64,000 bases of DNA, taken from Actinostola sp. cb2023. Its lineage: Eukaryota > Cnidaria > Anthozoa > Actiniaria > Actinostolidae. Below, in pieces: positions 11,003 through 22,049 of this stretch (the stretch's first letter is position 1; each line of letters begins with the position of its first letter). The DNA is taken from contig JAUJYZ010000330.1 of the NCBI GenBank assembly GCA_033675265.1, positions 240,426 to 304,425 on the forward strand, read 5' to 3'. Below the pieces are notes generated by a model. That model saw only the letters and a program-made list of their open reading frames with translations. It was not told where the DNA came from and did no database searches. A program made the position numbers and the translations under genes.

Positions 11003-12229
11003 TTAACACATTAAGTGCAATTGACGGAGAAAACCGGGCAGTCTCTAAAATGTGGGTTGTCCGATTCACTTTATATTTACACCATTTAATCCTCATCGAT
11101 AAATATTACGAACCGTGAAGTATGACGAAAATCGGGCTTTTCGTTTCAGAGATGACCACCCCCCTCAGGTTTTGGCCTCTGAAGGCCGTAAAATTGACTT
11201 GATTCTGGACCAAAATTGAGAGGCTTAAACATTTACTTCGCGAAATAAATGAACTCTCCAATTGCTTCTACATATTTTTGATGGTCAAAATAAGATATTC
11301 ACGGCGACAGATTTTCATTTGGAAAAATCCGGACTTTTATGCAGGCCGTTAAATATCGTTGATCGTCCAGTAACGAGCAGTATGGCAAATTTTGGTCAAC
11401 TTTAAATGCCCGTTTCTCAAAAGTGCGGCAGTTTATTGAAGACTTACTCCGTTTCGTAGTTGTACACGTGTTTCGTGTTCGATTTAAGCAAACTCATGAT
11501 TGGTATCTTTAATTGCGGAAACGCAGCGTGTGTTTGAAGTTCGACTAAATTGCTTCTTTTCCACTAGCCGATTTCCCGCCAAAATTAGTAGTCTCGCCTC
11601 AAGTGAAGCCGTAAATGTCTCTGAGGCTATCGAGAAATAAGTCAGAAGATATTGTATCTCAGTTCTAGATTATTTTGTACATATAATCAGATTATTGGGT
11701 TCATAGGGCATCACTAATGAGGTGTTGACAACTTTTAGTGGAAGCCGAGACTGTACAATTTTGCCGCGAAATGTGATCGATCGGTCCCGCTTAAGGAGTC
11801 ACGCTAGGGAAAAATGGCAAAAATAATGTTAACAATAACGAAACAATGCAAACATTCACGTTGTAAGTGCTTTATTTAATTAGTATATGGTGAAACTGCG
11901 AGGTTGGTTTTATTTTATATCAACTGTATCACGAAAACTTGACTGGTGTTCTTTGAAATTCGTTTATTCGCGGATAGAATACATATCGAAATCTTCAATG
12001 TAACCTTGTGTTAACCGAGACCTTCTAATGATTTTACCCCCATTAAACACCCACCAAGAATAATACACACAGTATTGCTTTGTTTTGAAAAAGGTATTGA
12101 CAGATAAAATAGGTGACGACAGATAAAAAATCAAACACATCAAAATGTAACGTTAGAATTAGCTGTGTTTTTCAACTTTTAAAACTGTTATATATCTAGA
12201 TAACGTACAATTAAACCTAAGGTGATTGT

Positions 12230-12600
12230 GTCCATGATATCGTTTACTATCCGCTTACGGGAGATTACAGTCGAAGCTCTCGTATTCGGAAAAGTGGTCG
12301 TAACTAGAGCTGGTCGCTTACGAGAATGGGCTCTCATAGGCGACCACGCACTAAAACAATAGTGGCTGGTCGCTTACGAGAGCTTTTCATAATGCGCACT
12401 TGCAAACAACGTTTCACACAACAGTATTTTGAGTCTAAGACTTATAGTTATTGAGTGTTGACTAATGGGAATCACATTCTGAATGGTCGCTTACGAGAGC
12501 TTAAAAACAAAGGAACCACGTAGTTGGTACAGTTACCAAAAGTGGTTGCGTTCGCTTACGGGAGCGACCGCTTACGACAGCTTTTAACGACAGACTTTGA
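12230..12600. repeat. Repeats of GGTCGCTTACGAGAGC inside the TTAA element
   Basis: Direct and inverted copies of (T)GGTCGCTTACGAGAGCT and CGCTTACGGGAG occur at about 12250-12600. This is the structure of a decayed inverted-repeat MITE. No coding potential is seen. Confidence 0.55.
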
Positions 12601-12762
12601 GATATTAGCGAGTTTCCAAAGGAATACTATTAACTTTTTCCTTAAATTGGGTCTATATTTCAGTGACAAATCCTTGGAAAGGGTATGAATTTTCCAATTC
12701 TTCATCCTTATATAGGGTCAGGGTTTCGACTTCCCGAGAACACACCCCTATCCTAAATTAGT
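12600..12762. repeat. Direct repeat, left copy (partner 13904-14065)
   Basis: About 160 bp (GATATTAGCGA... through ACACCCCTATCCTAAATT) is repeated directly at 13904-14065 with few differences, bracketing the MITE-filled segment between. Confidence 0.85.
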
Positions 12763-13020
12763 AATACTAAGAGAGCGAATCTCGTACTGATGTGTGGTCG
12801 ATGCTCGTGCCGATAAATCTATTTTTAGTAACACGGTTTTTGCAGTGCGTGCTCGAACGATGGCGTGAGTGGCGTCAGTAGCGCGCGCACGACCACAATT
12901 GTATTCACAAGCACAACAGAATCCTCAAGTGTGCTCACCTTCCGGTTACTACTAAATAATATATTTAGCGCCACGAGCATATCCCAAACATCATTCCGCG
13001 CAATTCGCTCTTAGTATTGT
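12763..13020. mobile_element. MITE with AATACTAAGAGAGCGAAT ends
   Basis: The left end AGTAATACTAAGAGAGCGAA is matched inverted by TTCGCTCTTAGTATTGT near 13020. The interior is non-coding and GC-richer. Confidence 0.65.
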
Positions 13021-13107
13021 GGTCTCTTGCCGTGTATGAAATAATAAAATACGACTTTATATATATATATTTTTTCTGGCTACCACAGGTTATTATTTTT
13101 ATCTCTC

Positions 13108-13216
13108 TGAGCCCGGTGTTCGAAAGGCGACTAGCGCTAATCGACGACTAAATCCTAAGAACACCATTGATTTTAACCCAGGATTTAGACTAACCGCCCT
13201 TCAAACAACCGGGCCC
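13108..13216. mobile_element. Short MITE with CCGGGCCC-type ends
   Basis: GAGCCCGGTGTTCGAAAGG at the left and AAACAACCGGGCCC at the right are imperfect inverted repeats around GGATTTAG-type inner sequence. It is similar in type to 49419-49563. Confidence 0.5.
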
Positions 13217-13360
13217 TTTTCTCTAAGAGAGCGCGAGAGCGTAACATGGATAACTTTGTAACCTCAGGGAAACCCAATCTAATGCCCAGTGTATCTTATT
13301 GCAATCAGGCATATTGACCAATGAAAAATTTAAGAACAGCTGACACACTGTAGAGTTACA

Positions 13361-13850
13361 GTGAACTTTCTCTAAGACGGACACCCTCGGGACCACCACC
13401 AACTGTCTGTCTTAGAGAGGTGTCCGTCTTATGGAGAGTTATGCAATTTAACACCATTAACTAAAACGCACATAGAGGTATAAGTCAAAGCTGACAGACA
13501 ATTTTTTACTCAAGCAGTTAATGGGACAAGAACATTTTGTGTGCAATTCTATTAAAAGTAGTTTACATTTACTGTATGACACGCTATACGTGATCTGTTT
13601 ATTTTCTATCATTGACTTTAGTATCAAACATCTGGCTAGTGTCCGTCTTACAGGGAGTTTTTCGACCTATTTTTACTGACCAAAATTAATTTAAAAAGTG
13701 TCCGTTGTCCGTCTTAGAGAGGTATCCGTCTTATAGAGGGTTTAGATACAGTGAAAGAACGGGTTTTCGGCAGGGACCAGCAAATGATGTCCGTTATAGA
13801 GAGGTGTCCGTCTTATTGAGGCGTCCGTTAGGAGAGAGTTCACTGTATAT
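13361..13850. mobile_element. MITE with TACAGTGAACT ends and TCTAAGACGGACA subterminal repeats
   Basis: The left end TACAGTGAACTTTCTCTAAG is matched inverted by GAGAGAGTTCACTGTA at about 13848. Several internal copies of GTGTCCGTCTTAGAGAGG occur. Related sequence forms the tandem block at 56100-56700. Confidence 0.75.
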
Positions 13851-13903
13851 GTTTATTATGTACGATATTTCGGCTGGCCAAACCAGTCTTCTTCATTGTT
13901 CCT

Positions 13904-14065
13904 GATATTAGCGATTTCCAAAGTAATACTATTATAACTTTTTCCTTAAATTGGGTCTATATTTCAGTGACAAATCCTTGGAAAGGGTACGAATTTTCCA
14001 ATTCTTCATCCTTAAATAGGGTCAAGGTTTCGACATCCCGGGGGCACACCCCTATCCTAAATTTC
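13904..14065. repeat. Direct repeat, right copy (partner 12600-12762)
   Basis: See the partner entry. The two copies flank 1.1 kb of nested MITEs, so they could be an old tandem duplication that was split. Confidence 0.85.
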
Positions 14066-15498
14066 CGGGAGTACCCCCCCCCCTCCCGGTATTCCTCTTA
14101 CGACCTGGCCAGTCACTTGTCATTGCTCGAATATCCGGGCGAATATCACTCTCTTCAAGGACTCCATGTCCTTGAGAATCGATTCTTTTTCTGTAACTGT
14201 CGATTGCAATGTGCTGCGCTGCGCGTGCGGCGACTTCGTTTCCAATCCCGGGTTCCAACTTATACCCAGACTAATAGTCATGTCTTCGTCACAGTTTAAC
14301 AATGGAACAATTATAGAATTGCCACCAAACGAACCACATATTGCATTTTCTGAACCAAACGAACAATTCATAGACGCACTCATGATGGGTTCAAAATGAC
14401 TATGAACAGAGGAAGGAATTGGTATTGCGACAGACAGGGCGACAGACAATGCGACACACTAATAATTTATGCAAATTAAGATTGAGAAATCACCGCATGT
14501 TTTCGAAGCCAATTGAATGAAAAGTAATTAATGGTTTCAATCTATTGATGAGAATAATTTGAATGCACTGGCATTTGTATTCTATTCGCGAATAAACGAA
14601 TTTCAAAGAACACCAGTCACATGTCTGCGCTGTTGAAAACAAGGTTGAAGTTTTCGTGATACAGTTGATATTGTTTCGTTATTGTTAACATTATTTTTGC
14701 CATTTTTCCCTAGCGTGACTCCTTAAGCGGGACCGATCACATTTCGCGGCAAAATTGTACAGTCTCGGCTTCCACTAAAAGTTGTCAACACCTCATTAGT
14801 GATGCCCTATGAACCCAATAATCTGATTATATGTACAAAATAATCTAGAACTGAGATACAATATCTTCTGACTTATTTCTCGATAGCCTCAGAGACATTT
14901 ACGGCTTCACTTGAGGCGAGACTACTAATTTTGGCGGGAAATCGGCTAGTGGAAAAGAAGCAATTTAGTCGAACTTCAAACACACGCTGCGTTTCCGCAA
15001 TTAAAGATACCAATCATGAGTTTGCTTAAATCGAACACGAAACACGTGTACAACTACGAAACGGAGTAAGTCTTCAATAAACTGCCGCACTTTTGAGAAA
15101 CGGGCATTTAAAGTTGACCAAAATTTGCCATACTGCTCGTTACTGGACGATCAACGATATTTAATGGCCTGCATAAAAGTCCGGATTTTTCCAAATGAAA
15201 ATCTGTCGCCGTGAATATCTTATTTCGACCATCAAAAATATGTAGAAGCACTTGGAGAGTTCATTTATTTCGCGAAGTAAATGTTTAAGCCTCTCAATTT
15301 TGGTCCAGAATCAAGTCAATTTTACGGCCTTCAGAGGCCAAAAACTGAGGGGGGTGGTCATCTCGGAAACGAAAAGCCCGATTTTCGTCATACTTCACGG
15401 TTCGTAATATTTACCGATGAGGATTAAATGGTGTAAATATAAAGTGAATCGGACAACCTACATTTTAGAGACTGCCCGGTTTTCTCCGTCAATTGCAC

Positions 15499-16072
15499 TT
15501 AACACATTAACATTAACATTAACACATTAACACATTAACACATTAACACATTAACACATTAACATTAACACTAACATTAACACATTAGCACATTAACATT
15601 AACATTAACACATTAACACATTAACACATTAACACATTAACACATTAACACATTAACACATTAACACATTAACACATTAACACATTAACACATTAACACA
15701 TTAACTCATTAACATTAACATTAACATTAACACATTAACACATTAACACATTAACACATTAACATTAACATTAACACATTAACACATTAACACATTAACA
15801 AATTAACATTAACATTAACACATTAACACATTAACATTAACATTAACACATTAACACATTAACATTAACACATTAACACATTAACATTAACATTAACATT
15901 AACACATTAACACATTAACACATTAACACATTAACACATTAACATTAACATTAACACATTAACATTAACACTAACATTAACACATTAGCACATTAACATT
16001 AACATTAACATTAACACATTAACACATTAACACATTAACACATTAACACATTAACACATTAACATTAACATT
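15499..16072. repeat. Satellite array, block 3
   Basis: ACATTA/ACACATTA units with occasional ACTAACA and TTAGCAC variants, resuming directly after the TTAA element. Confidence 0.95.
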
Positions 16073-16775
16073 CAGGGGCGTGGCGTGCTTTTTTTCCAAT
16101 GTACGCACATAGCAACGAGCGCCGAAGGCGTGAGCTTCTAGGGGGTGTTGGGACATGCCCTCCTGAAAATTTAGAAATCTAGAGCCTCAGAAATACCATT
16201 TTCTTCGTTTTCCAGCGGACTTTCTCGCTATATAGTAAAATGCATTTATCACTCAGTTTTATGGGGGGATTTGTGTAAAGGTTATACAAAGGATTTATGT
16301 AAAAGTTGTGTAAATGATTTATGTATAGGATTTATGTAAAGGTTGTGTAAATGATTTATGTAAACGGGTTATATACCGCTACCGTTATATATAGCGATAT
16401 AATAACCCGAGGCGAAGCCAGTTTTTTGCATGGTATTTATTTTGTTTGAGACTGTACTAACTACAATCATCATTATACATGCCTACAATGACTGACTGAA
16501 AGGGGAAATTTATTGGGGACACAATCTGACGAGCGGCGAAGGCGCGCGCTCGTAGGGGGATGCGGGGGCATGCTCCCCGAAACATTTTCTCCAAAATAGC
16601 ATTTTCCTGCCTTCTGTGAGTAGTTTCCAGCAAGTAATCAGCCGTCAGCTATTAATATTTTGTCTTAAATTTCATTTTATTTTAAATATTTTTATGTTTT
16701 TTTATAATATATATATTTTAAGGATTTTAAATTGTACGCACGTGCGTACGTGCGTATATGCACGCTACGCCCCTG
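16073..16775. mobile_element. 703-bp hAT-like MITE in the satellite
   Basis: The left end CAGGGGCGTGGCGTGC and the right end GCACGCTACGCCCCTG are inverted with one mismatch. CAGGGGCG termini are characteristic of many hAT elements. The expected 8-bp target duplication cannot be read because the flank is tandem ACATTA. Two internal phrases (GCGCCGAAGG... and GGGGCATGC...) are repeated. No transposase is visible. Confidence 0.75.
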
Positions 16776-16918
16776 ACATTAACATTAACACATTAACACA
16801 TTAACATTAACACATTAACACACTAACATTAACACTAACACATTAACATTAACACATTAACACACTAACATTAACATTAACACATTAACATTAACATTAA
16901 CATTAACACTAACACATT
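16776..16918. repeat. Satellite array, block 4
   Basis: Last block of the ACATTA/ACACATTA array, with more ACTAACA variants. Confidence 0.93.
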
Positions 16919-17460
16919 TAAAAAGTGCTACTTGGACGAAAATCGATCGAAATTTAATTTAGCTGAAACTTCATTGAATAATTCTTCAAGGGTCTAATAA
17001 TAACTAGTTAAAACTTTTTTCGATATTCCAGAGGGAAGTACTATATTTTTATGAATCTTTAGAGGTGTCAGTGACGTCATCTACTCAACCCAACATTCAG
17101 CTCCATACATTTCTTTGTATTTTGTGAGTCAAAATATATCAATGTTTTGTTCAGATAACAGCTCTGCATTGAAGACAACTGGTCAGACAATCAATCCTAA
17201 GCACAAATAATGTAAGAAAACTCCTTCACCCAAACTTTTAGCTTCATAGAAATAAAATAATTCAAGAAACTAAACACAAAGAAATGTATGGAGCGAAGCC
17301 GTGTTGATTGTTTGGGTTGAGTAGATGACCTCACTGACACTTCTAAAGATTCATAAAAATGTAATACTTCCCATAGGAATTTTGAGAAAACACATTAACC
17401 AGTAATTGTATGGCCCTTTGAGATTATTTCAGTGAACTTTCAGCTAAATTATTAACATTA
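16919..17460. mobile_element. Inverted-repeat element beside the satellite
   Basis: Arms at about 17025-17120 and 17280-17375 are inverted: TTTATGAATCTTTAGAGGTG against CACTTCTAAAGATTCATAAA, and CATACATTTCTTTG against CAAAGAAATGTATG. The outer ends are unclear. No coding potential. Confidence 0.6.
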
Positions 17461-17485
17461 GCATTAAGATTGTTGGTGTTGGGCT

Positions 17486-17560
17486 ATTAGCCCGAAAGCT
17501 TGGTTAGTTTTGGTTGATCAATAAATTTGGGTCGAGGAAACTCAAAAAACTATACGATAA
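17486..17560 (+). mobile_element. Penelope-type junction fragment
   Basis: CTATTAGCCCGAAAGCTTGG here is the inverse of the sequence at 9224-9247, where the Penelope-like fragment meets the satellite. It probably derives from the same retroelement family. The short frames that follow are not convincing. Confidence 0.5.
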
Positions 17561-17639
17561 TGTCAATACCAACCCACAAACAACTACTGGATTTAACTCG
17601 TTGTTTATTAACTGGTTGAACTTTGTGGGACATGTTGTA

Positions 17640-17880
17640 GGGACAAAATATGTGCCAAACTCGTGCTTCACGGCTTTCAACACAATAGTGCACACGGAGG
17701 GACATGTCGCTGGTACATGACATTGGGACACGTCCCCGCAACATTTCCATGAGTGTGTGTACACGTTGTGATTTTGTCACTGCTACATGTGTCTGGGACA
17801 CATCCCTGCAACATTTTTCTGAGAGTGTGCATGTTGTGATATTGTCCCTGCTAAATGCCCATGGTACACTTCCCTGATAC
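17640..17880. repeat. Degenerate ~60-bp direct repeats (TGGGACACGTCCCCGCAACA type)
   Basis: Three to four diverged units share GGACA-x-GTCCCTGCAACATTT followed by a TGTGTGTAC..GTTGTGATTTTGTC-like phrase. The open frames on both strands here arise from this periodicity and are not supported as genes. Confidence 0.5.
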
Positions 17881-18087
17881 CAGTTCATGGGTCTGTACAG
17901 GTCGACGGTGCTTCTCTTTTATCACACCCATTGCATACATGGTGTGCTGAGTCTGCGTATGTTGCATATGCTTGTGCTTATGCCGCTAGTGTGAACCATG
18001 CTTTAGTATTGTCATATACAATTGTGTAGATATGAAAGATATAAACTTCGTCGGTGTATATAGGTAATAAAATAATTTGAAATAGAA

Positions 18088-18424
18088 AATGTCAGGAGCC
18101 CATAAGTAGGAGCATCCATGTAGCATTACAATCTGTCACGGTGTTTGAACAAGTTTGGCTATTTTTAGAACACGAAATTGACCAATCACTGTTGCTGCAA
18201 ATTCACGAGTTGCTGCAAATAAAACGAGTTGCAACAAATAAAACGAGTTGCTGCAAATAAAACAAGTTGCAGCAAATAAAACGAGTTGCTGCGAATGAAA
18301 CCGGAAGTGCACAGTGATTGGTCAATTTCGAGAAATCGTGTTCTAAAAATAGCCAAACTTGTTCAAACGCCGTGACATAGACCAAATATGTAGCATGGAT
18401 GCTCCTACTTATGGGCTCCTGAAA
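18088..18424. mobile_element. MITE with CAGGAGCCCATAAGTAGGAG ends
   Basis: The left end CAGGAGCCCATAAGTAGGAG is matched inverted by CTCCTACTTATGGGCTCCTG. The arms extend ~110 bp each (including TTTGGCTATTTTTAGAACAC). The centre is a tandem repeat of GAGTTGCTGCAAATAAAAC units (18190-18300). Confidence 0.85.
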
Positions 18425-18429
18425 ATGTG

Positions 18430-18502
18430 TACCTTGAAGGGACTCGAACACACGGCTTCAGGATGCTAGTCTGATCGATGTGTTACCACAACACCACAAG
18501 GT
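18430..18502 (-). other. tRNA-like sequence (pseudo-tRNA or SINE head)
   Basis: The minus strand reads ACCTTGTGGTGTTGTGGTAA, then an anticodon-arm-like region, then GTGTGTTCGAGTCCCTTC and AAGGT. The termini pair (ACCTTG with CAAGGT) and a B-box-like GTTCGAGTCCC is present. The anticodon stem is poor, so I treat it as a tRNA pseudogene or SINE part rather than a functional gene. Confidence 0.45.
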
Positions 18503-18894
18503 ACAACCATGCTGGAAACACAGCCATAGTGAAGTTTATGTGATAACTAAACGCATAGCCTGCTGAACAGGCGTTCTTAGCTTGGAGCCGGAAAGCTGAG
18601 GACCGGCCGGGGAGGATTGGGGCCGGAGAAGAGGGGAGGGGAACGGCATTCCTGATTGGATAGTTTTGATTGACATGGGATTGGGAAAGTTGAACACAGT
18701 AAATAATCGCAGCCAGTAACATGTGTAAATATGAAAGGCATAAACTGTGTTGTCCCCTCAAGGCACAACTTTGTAGCTGTACTTTTGATAAGAGTAATGT
18801 GTCTTTATTTCCAAAATTACAAGCTCAAAAAGTTACAACAGTAGAAAAGTATGGAATATAAAATGGCGATTTAAGCTCATTTACATATATACAA

Positions 18895-19645
18895 TCGATA
18901 ATAATAATAATAACAATAATAAAGTGCATTCTTTAATATTAGTAGTGCTGAATTTACTTGTTAACACAATCGTCTAAGAGCTCAAAAATAAATAATCAAT
19001 GTAAAACAAATCACAAGATAAGAAAATCCCGCATGTTAATCAAAGAAGAAATATTATCATTCACATTATTTTCTCCGGGATTTTAATTGGTCGAGAGACG
19101 ACTACGTCACTGCAGATAACTTCCTACGAATAAGTGTTTTCGTTCTCCTCGACAATGGCAGCTCGATTTTTTTCCAGAGTTGTTGCTTTAGTCGAAAGAA
19201 AATAACGCCCGGTGAATAAAATTATTGAACTCGGTTTTCGCAAAATATCGTGATTTTGTCAGTGTCTCGCAGATAATTATTTGCGAGACTGATAAAGATC
19301 ATTGACTTTCAGCTGGTTTTCCGTCAATCAAATAAAAAGTAATTTTTTTAATTCGTTCTTCTAGCCTAATCGCGCGTTTGTGTTCACTTTCTCTTTGCTG
19401 TGAATTATTTTTAGCACCAAAATTGTCCATATACATTGTATGAAAGGGCCATGTGATAAAAATGCTTATTGACTGAGTTACATCGGGCCGGACGGGAAAA
19501 TATTTGGCTCTTGGTCATTCTGTACGAACCGAGCGCAGGCCCTCCCCGGAACCGAATGACAGATGAGCTCTTTGCTGTACGACATCAAAAAAATATATTG
19601 ATTGGATTTCTATAAAGGAAAAGGTTTACTAAAGACGAAGATTAG
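18895..19645. other. Intergenic region downstream of gene B
   Basis: Includes an (AAT)-type short array at 18898-18920. Around 19225-19300 the phrase TTATTGAACTCGGTTTTCGC resembles the palindromic element near 53541-53670. No gene is supported. Confidence 0.4.
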
Positions 19646-19647
19646 GG

Positions 19648-19653
19648 TTTATT
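19648..19653 (-). terminator. Candidate polyadenylation signal of gene B
   Basis: AATAAA on the minus strand, about 310 bp downstream of the gene B distal stop (19960). Only the hexamer itself supports this. Confidence 0.4.
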
Positions 19654-19959
19654 ATATCCTTCGGTTTTCCACTAAAATGAAAATGGCCTGGGTGCGAGAA
19701 TGGCCATTGGTAAACTCAGAAGAACCGAGACTGTTATCTGGCATGACATAGATCACCAGCATAGAGTAACGCTAGAAATGACCAGTCCAAAAGCTTCGCA
19801 GTAGGATCAACATCACACGTCACAAGATCGTACGCTGTGTATTCTGTGGGGACTGAAAACGAACTAGAATATAAAAGCGACATTCCAAATGGAATGTCGT
19901 TACCAAAAAAGCTTGTTAAAATGGATACTTTTCCTGTCTTAACATGCAACTGCAATTCT

Positions 19960-20584
19960 TTAGTCATGTGAGAGTTCATCCATTTTGAGATAGTTCACTG
20001 GATGGTATGCATCGTCAGAAGACTGCTGACCAGCTTGGTTTAGCTGTTTGTAAATAACTTCTTCGGATGACTGAATGACGTCACCAACAGAGTCATAGAG
20101 CATATCATCATATCCACGATTCACATTACCAGCGTCTGTATTAGGTGAATCCAGGGAACCATTCATTCGATGTTCGTTGGAATCCGGTCCTTCGCCCTGG
20201 CGTGGAGTATCTTCAAGGACATTGTACAAAGGTTCACTTTGTGTGGTGGACTTTGGCGGTTTCTTTGTTTTATCTATTTTTGCGTAAATTGAAGCTTCAT
20301 AATTTGGCGGAGAGCCCAAGTTATTTTTATATTATCAGTTATTCCCAGATTATTGGCCACAGAACGTTCTTTGGATTCACGTCCTTCGAGTACATGATAT
20401 ACTGGTGTCTGGTGTGCAGTATATTCAAGGACATTGTACAAAGGTTCACTTTGTGTGGTGGACTTTGGCGGTTTCTTTGTTTTATCTATCTTTGCGTAAA
20501 TTGGAGCTTCAGAATTTGGCGGAGAACCCAAGTTATTTAGATTATCAGTTTGTCCAAGATTATTGGCCACATAACTTTGAACTT
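19960..20584 (-). CDS. Gene B exon 7: cytoplasmic tail with duplicated tyrosine-motif module
   Basis: The acceptor ATTCAAATTTTAG is followed by an exon entered in phase 1. The tail contains two tandem copies of a module: VANNLG..TDN, then NLGSPPN, IYAKIDKTKKPPKSTTQSEP and LYNVLE. The first copy adds PVYHVLEG. A 2-nt insertion at about 20323-20332 (second module, AATATAAAAATAAC against AATCTAAATAAC) shifts the frame. As read, the protein stops at 20274. If the frame is restored it continues to 19960 and gains IYAKI, LYNVL, MLYDSV, VIYKQL and NYLKM, the last a Y-x-x-M type. These are SH2-ligand-like motifs, and a signalling role is inferred. Confidence 0.8.
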
Positions 20585-20708
20585 CTAAAATTTGAATAAC
20601 AATGAAAGTCGAGTCAACTGTAAACTAGGGATTGTTATTACCAAATATGGAATTGGTCGAGGGCGACATATTTGTAGCTTACAGGTACGACCATCATTGT
20701 ATACATAC

Positions 20709-20746
20709 CGATTCTTTCAGTACTTGTTCTGTCTGTAGCCGCATTT
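20709..20746 (-). CDS. Gene B exon 6: 38-nt micro-exon
   Basis: The acceptor TTTTTAATGCACAG and donor GTATGTAT bound 38 nt encoding NAATDRTSTERI. Entry phase 2 and exit phase 1 fit the preceding membrane exon and the following tail exon exactly with no stop. Gene C has a 26-nt micro-exon with the same phases. It extends the juxtamembrane part of the tail. Confidence 0.75.
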
Positions 20747-20929
20747 CTGTGCATTAAAAAAATGTCAATCATCATTTGACTATTGTAAATTTGTATTTTA
20801 TTGACTTATTAATCTATTGATTACTATATTTTATTGACTACTATAATGTTTATTATTCATTTTGATATTTATTTATTTATATTATTTATATTTTTTTGTT
20901 AACATCCTTGCGATACTTATGGTTTTAAG

Positions 20930-20962
20930 GATAATAAAGATAGATGTAGATGTAGATGTAGA
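20930..20962. repeat. (TAGATG)n short array
   Basis: Four units of AGATGT in intron 5 of gene B. Confidence 0.8.
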
Positions 20963-21377
20963 TCATAGGATGGGCTAATCACTTTATCTTATTTACACTC
21001 GTAGCTTATACAAAAGTACGGGGAGGCTCAACTGATTTCGAATGCCGTCCAGATTTTGCAGGCCCATAAGTCTAGTGTACCGCTTTCCTAATAACACATG
21101 TCACAATATATAACTGTTCTAATTAATGGTATTACCAAACGATTTCATTTTCTAATCCAGAGGGTTCGAGCTTTATCTAAACACCGGCAAAGTTCGTCGT
21201 TGGGATCTTCTACGTGATCACTGTCTCATTACACATGCAGCCTCGGCTAGACAGTTACGACGACAATCCATTTTAGAGGTCAATGTTAATATCGTATATT
21301 TTCAAATAAATATTAAACCATGTCTTAATTGAGATAAGACTGTTCCACTTATTCGTAAATACCATTTTTATGGTTAT

Positions 21378-21379
<2 letters not shown>

Positions 21380-21457
<78 letters not shown>

Positions 21458-21458
21458 G
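21380..21458. repeat. (ATT)n microsatellite
   Basis: Pure trinucleotide array of about 26 units in intron 5 of gene B. Confidence 0.95.
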
Positions 21459-22049
21459 TTACTAAGTCTCGTAGGACTTAATGATGCTTCTCAAGTGTTG
21501 CACTTCGAAGGAACGACGAACTAAAACTTTTACTAAACATAATTTTATTTATAGTTTAAAATACTAGCTAGAGTTCTGTACGATTGCACGTCAAAGGCGT
21601 GAACGTACTAATGTAGTGCGAATTGGATATTATGTGGATGTCATTACAAAACATGATTTATCAAATCTGCCCAAAACATACTGTCAATGTCATTAACGTT
21701 GTCCAGCTAACAAGAGATTAACGCAACAGTAAATGTCACGTATCTCATTCTATATTCGTTTTGCACGCGTGGAATTTTAATAATTTCCATCGCCAACTAT
21801 TCCGGTCATCCTGAGCCGAAATTCACTCAGCGGCTTTCCTTCGGAACATAGACTTCGATTGATCACTCGTATCAGTAAAAATTCGCTCCAAAACAGGTTA
21901 AATAAGGCTCCTTTAGTCAATTAAACACACCGTTGGACATTCAAACAACTACCAAACTGTATGTGTTAGGTATATTTAGAGCCCAATATTATCGAAGAAA
22001 CATTTTAGAAGCGAAATACTAACTCGGTTTGACGATTTTGATCAATAGC

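Larger units (their letters stand above)
11015..15498. mobile_element. 4.48-kb TTAA-flanked element with ~0.9-kb TIRs
   Basis: The left end GTGCAATTGACGGAGAAAAC is matched inverted at the right end (GTTTTCTCCGTCAATTGCAC). Inverted similarity continues inward to about 11985 on the left and 14570 on the right. TTAA flanks both ends (11011-11014, 15499-15502). The interior shows no convincing transposase, only broken short frames and smaller nested repeats, so it appears non-autonomous or gutted. It sits inside the TTAA-rich satellite. Confidence 0.9.

Noticed and set aside
13967..14449. Overlapping frames on both strands inside the 4.48-kb TTAA element
   Set aside because: No recognisable domain, and both strands are open over the same stretch. 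Probably remnants of repeat DNA.
17504..17888. Frames of 86 and 112 codons near the Penelope fragment
   Set aside because: Open on both strands because of a degenerate ~60-bp repeat. No domain seen.
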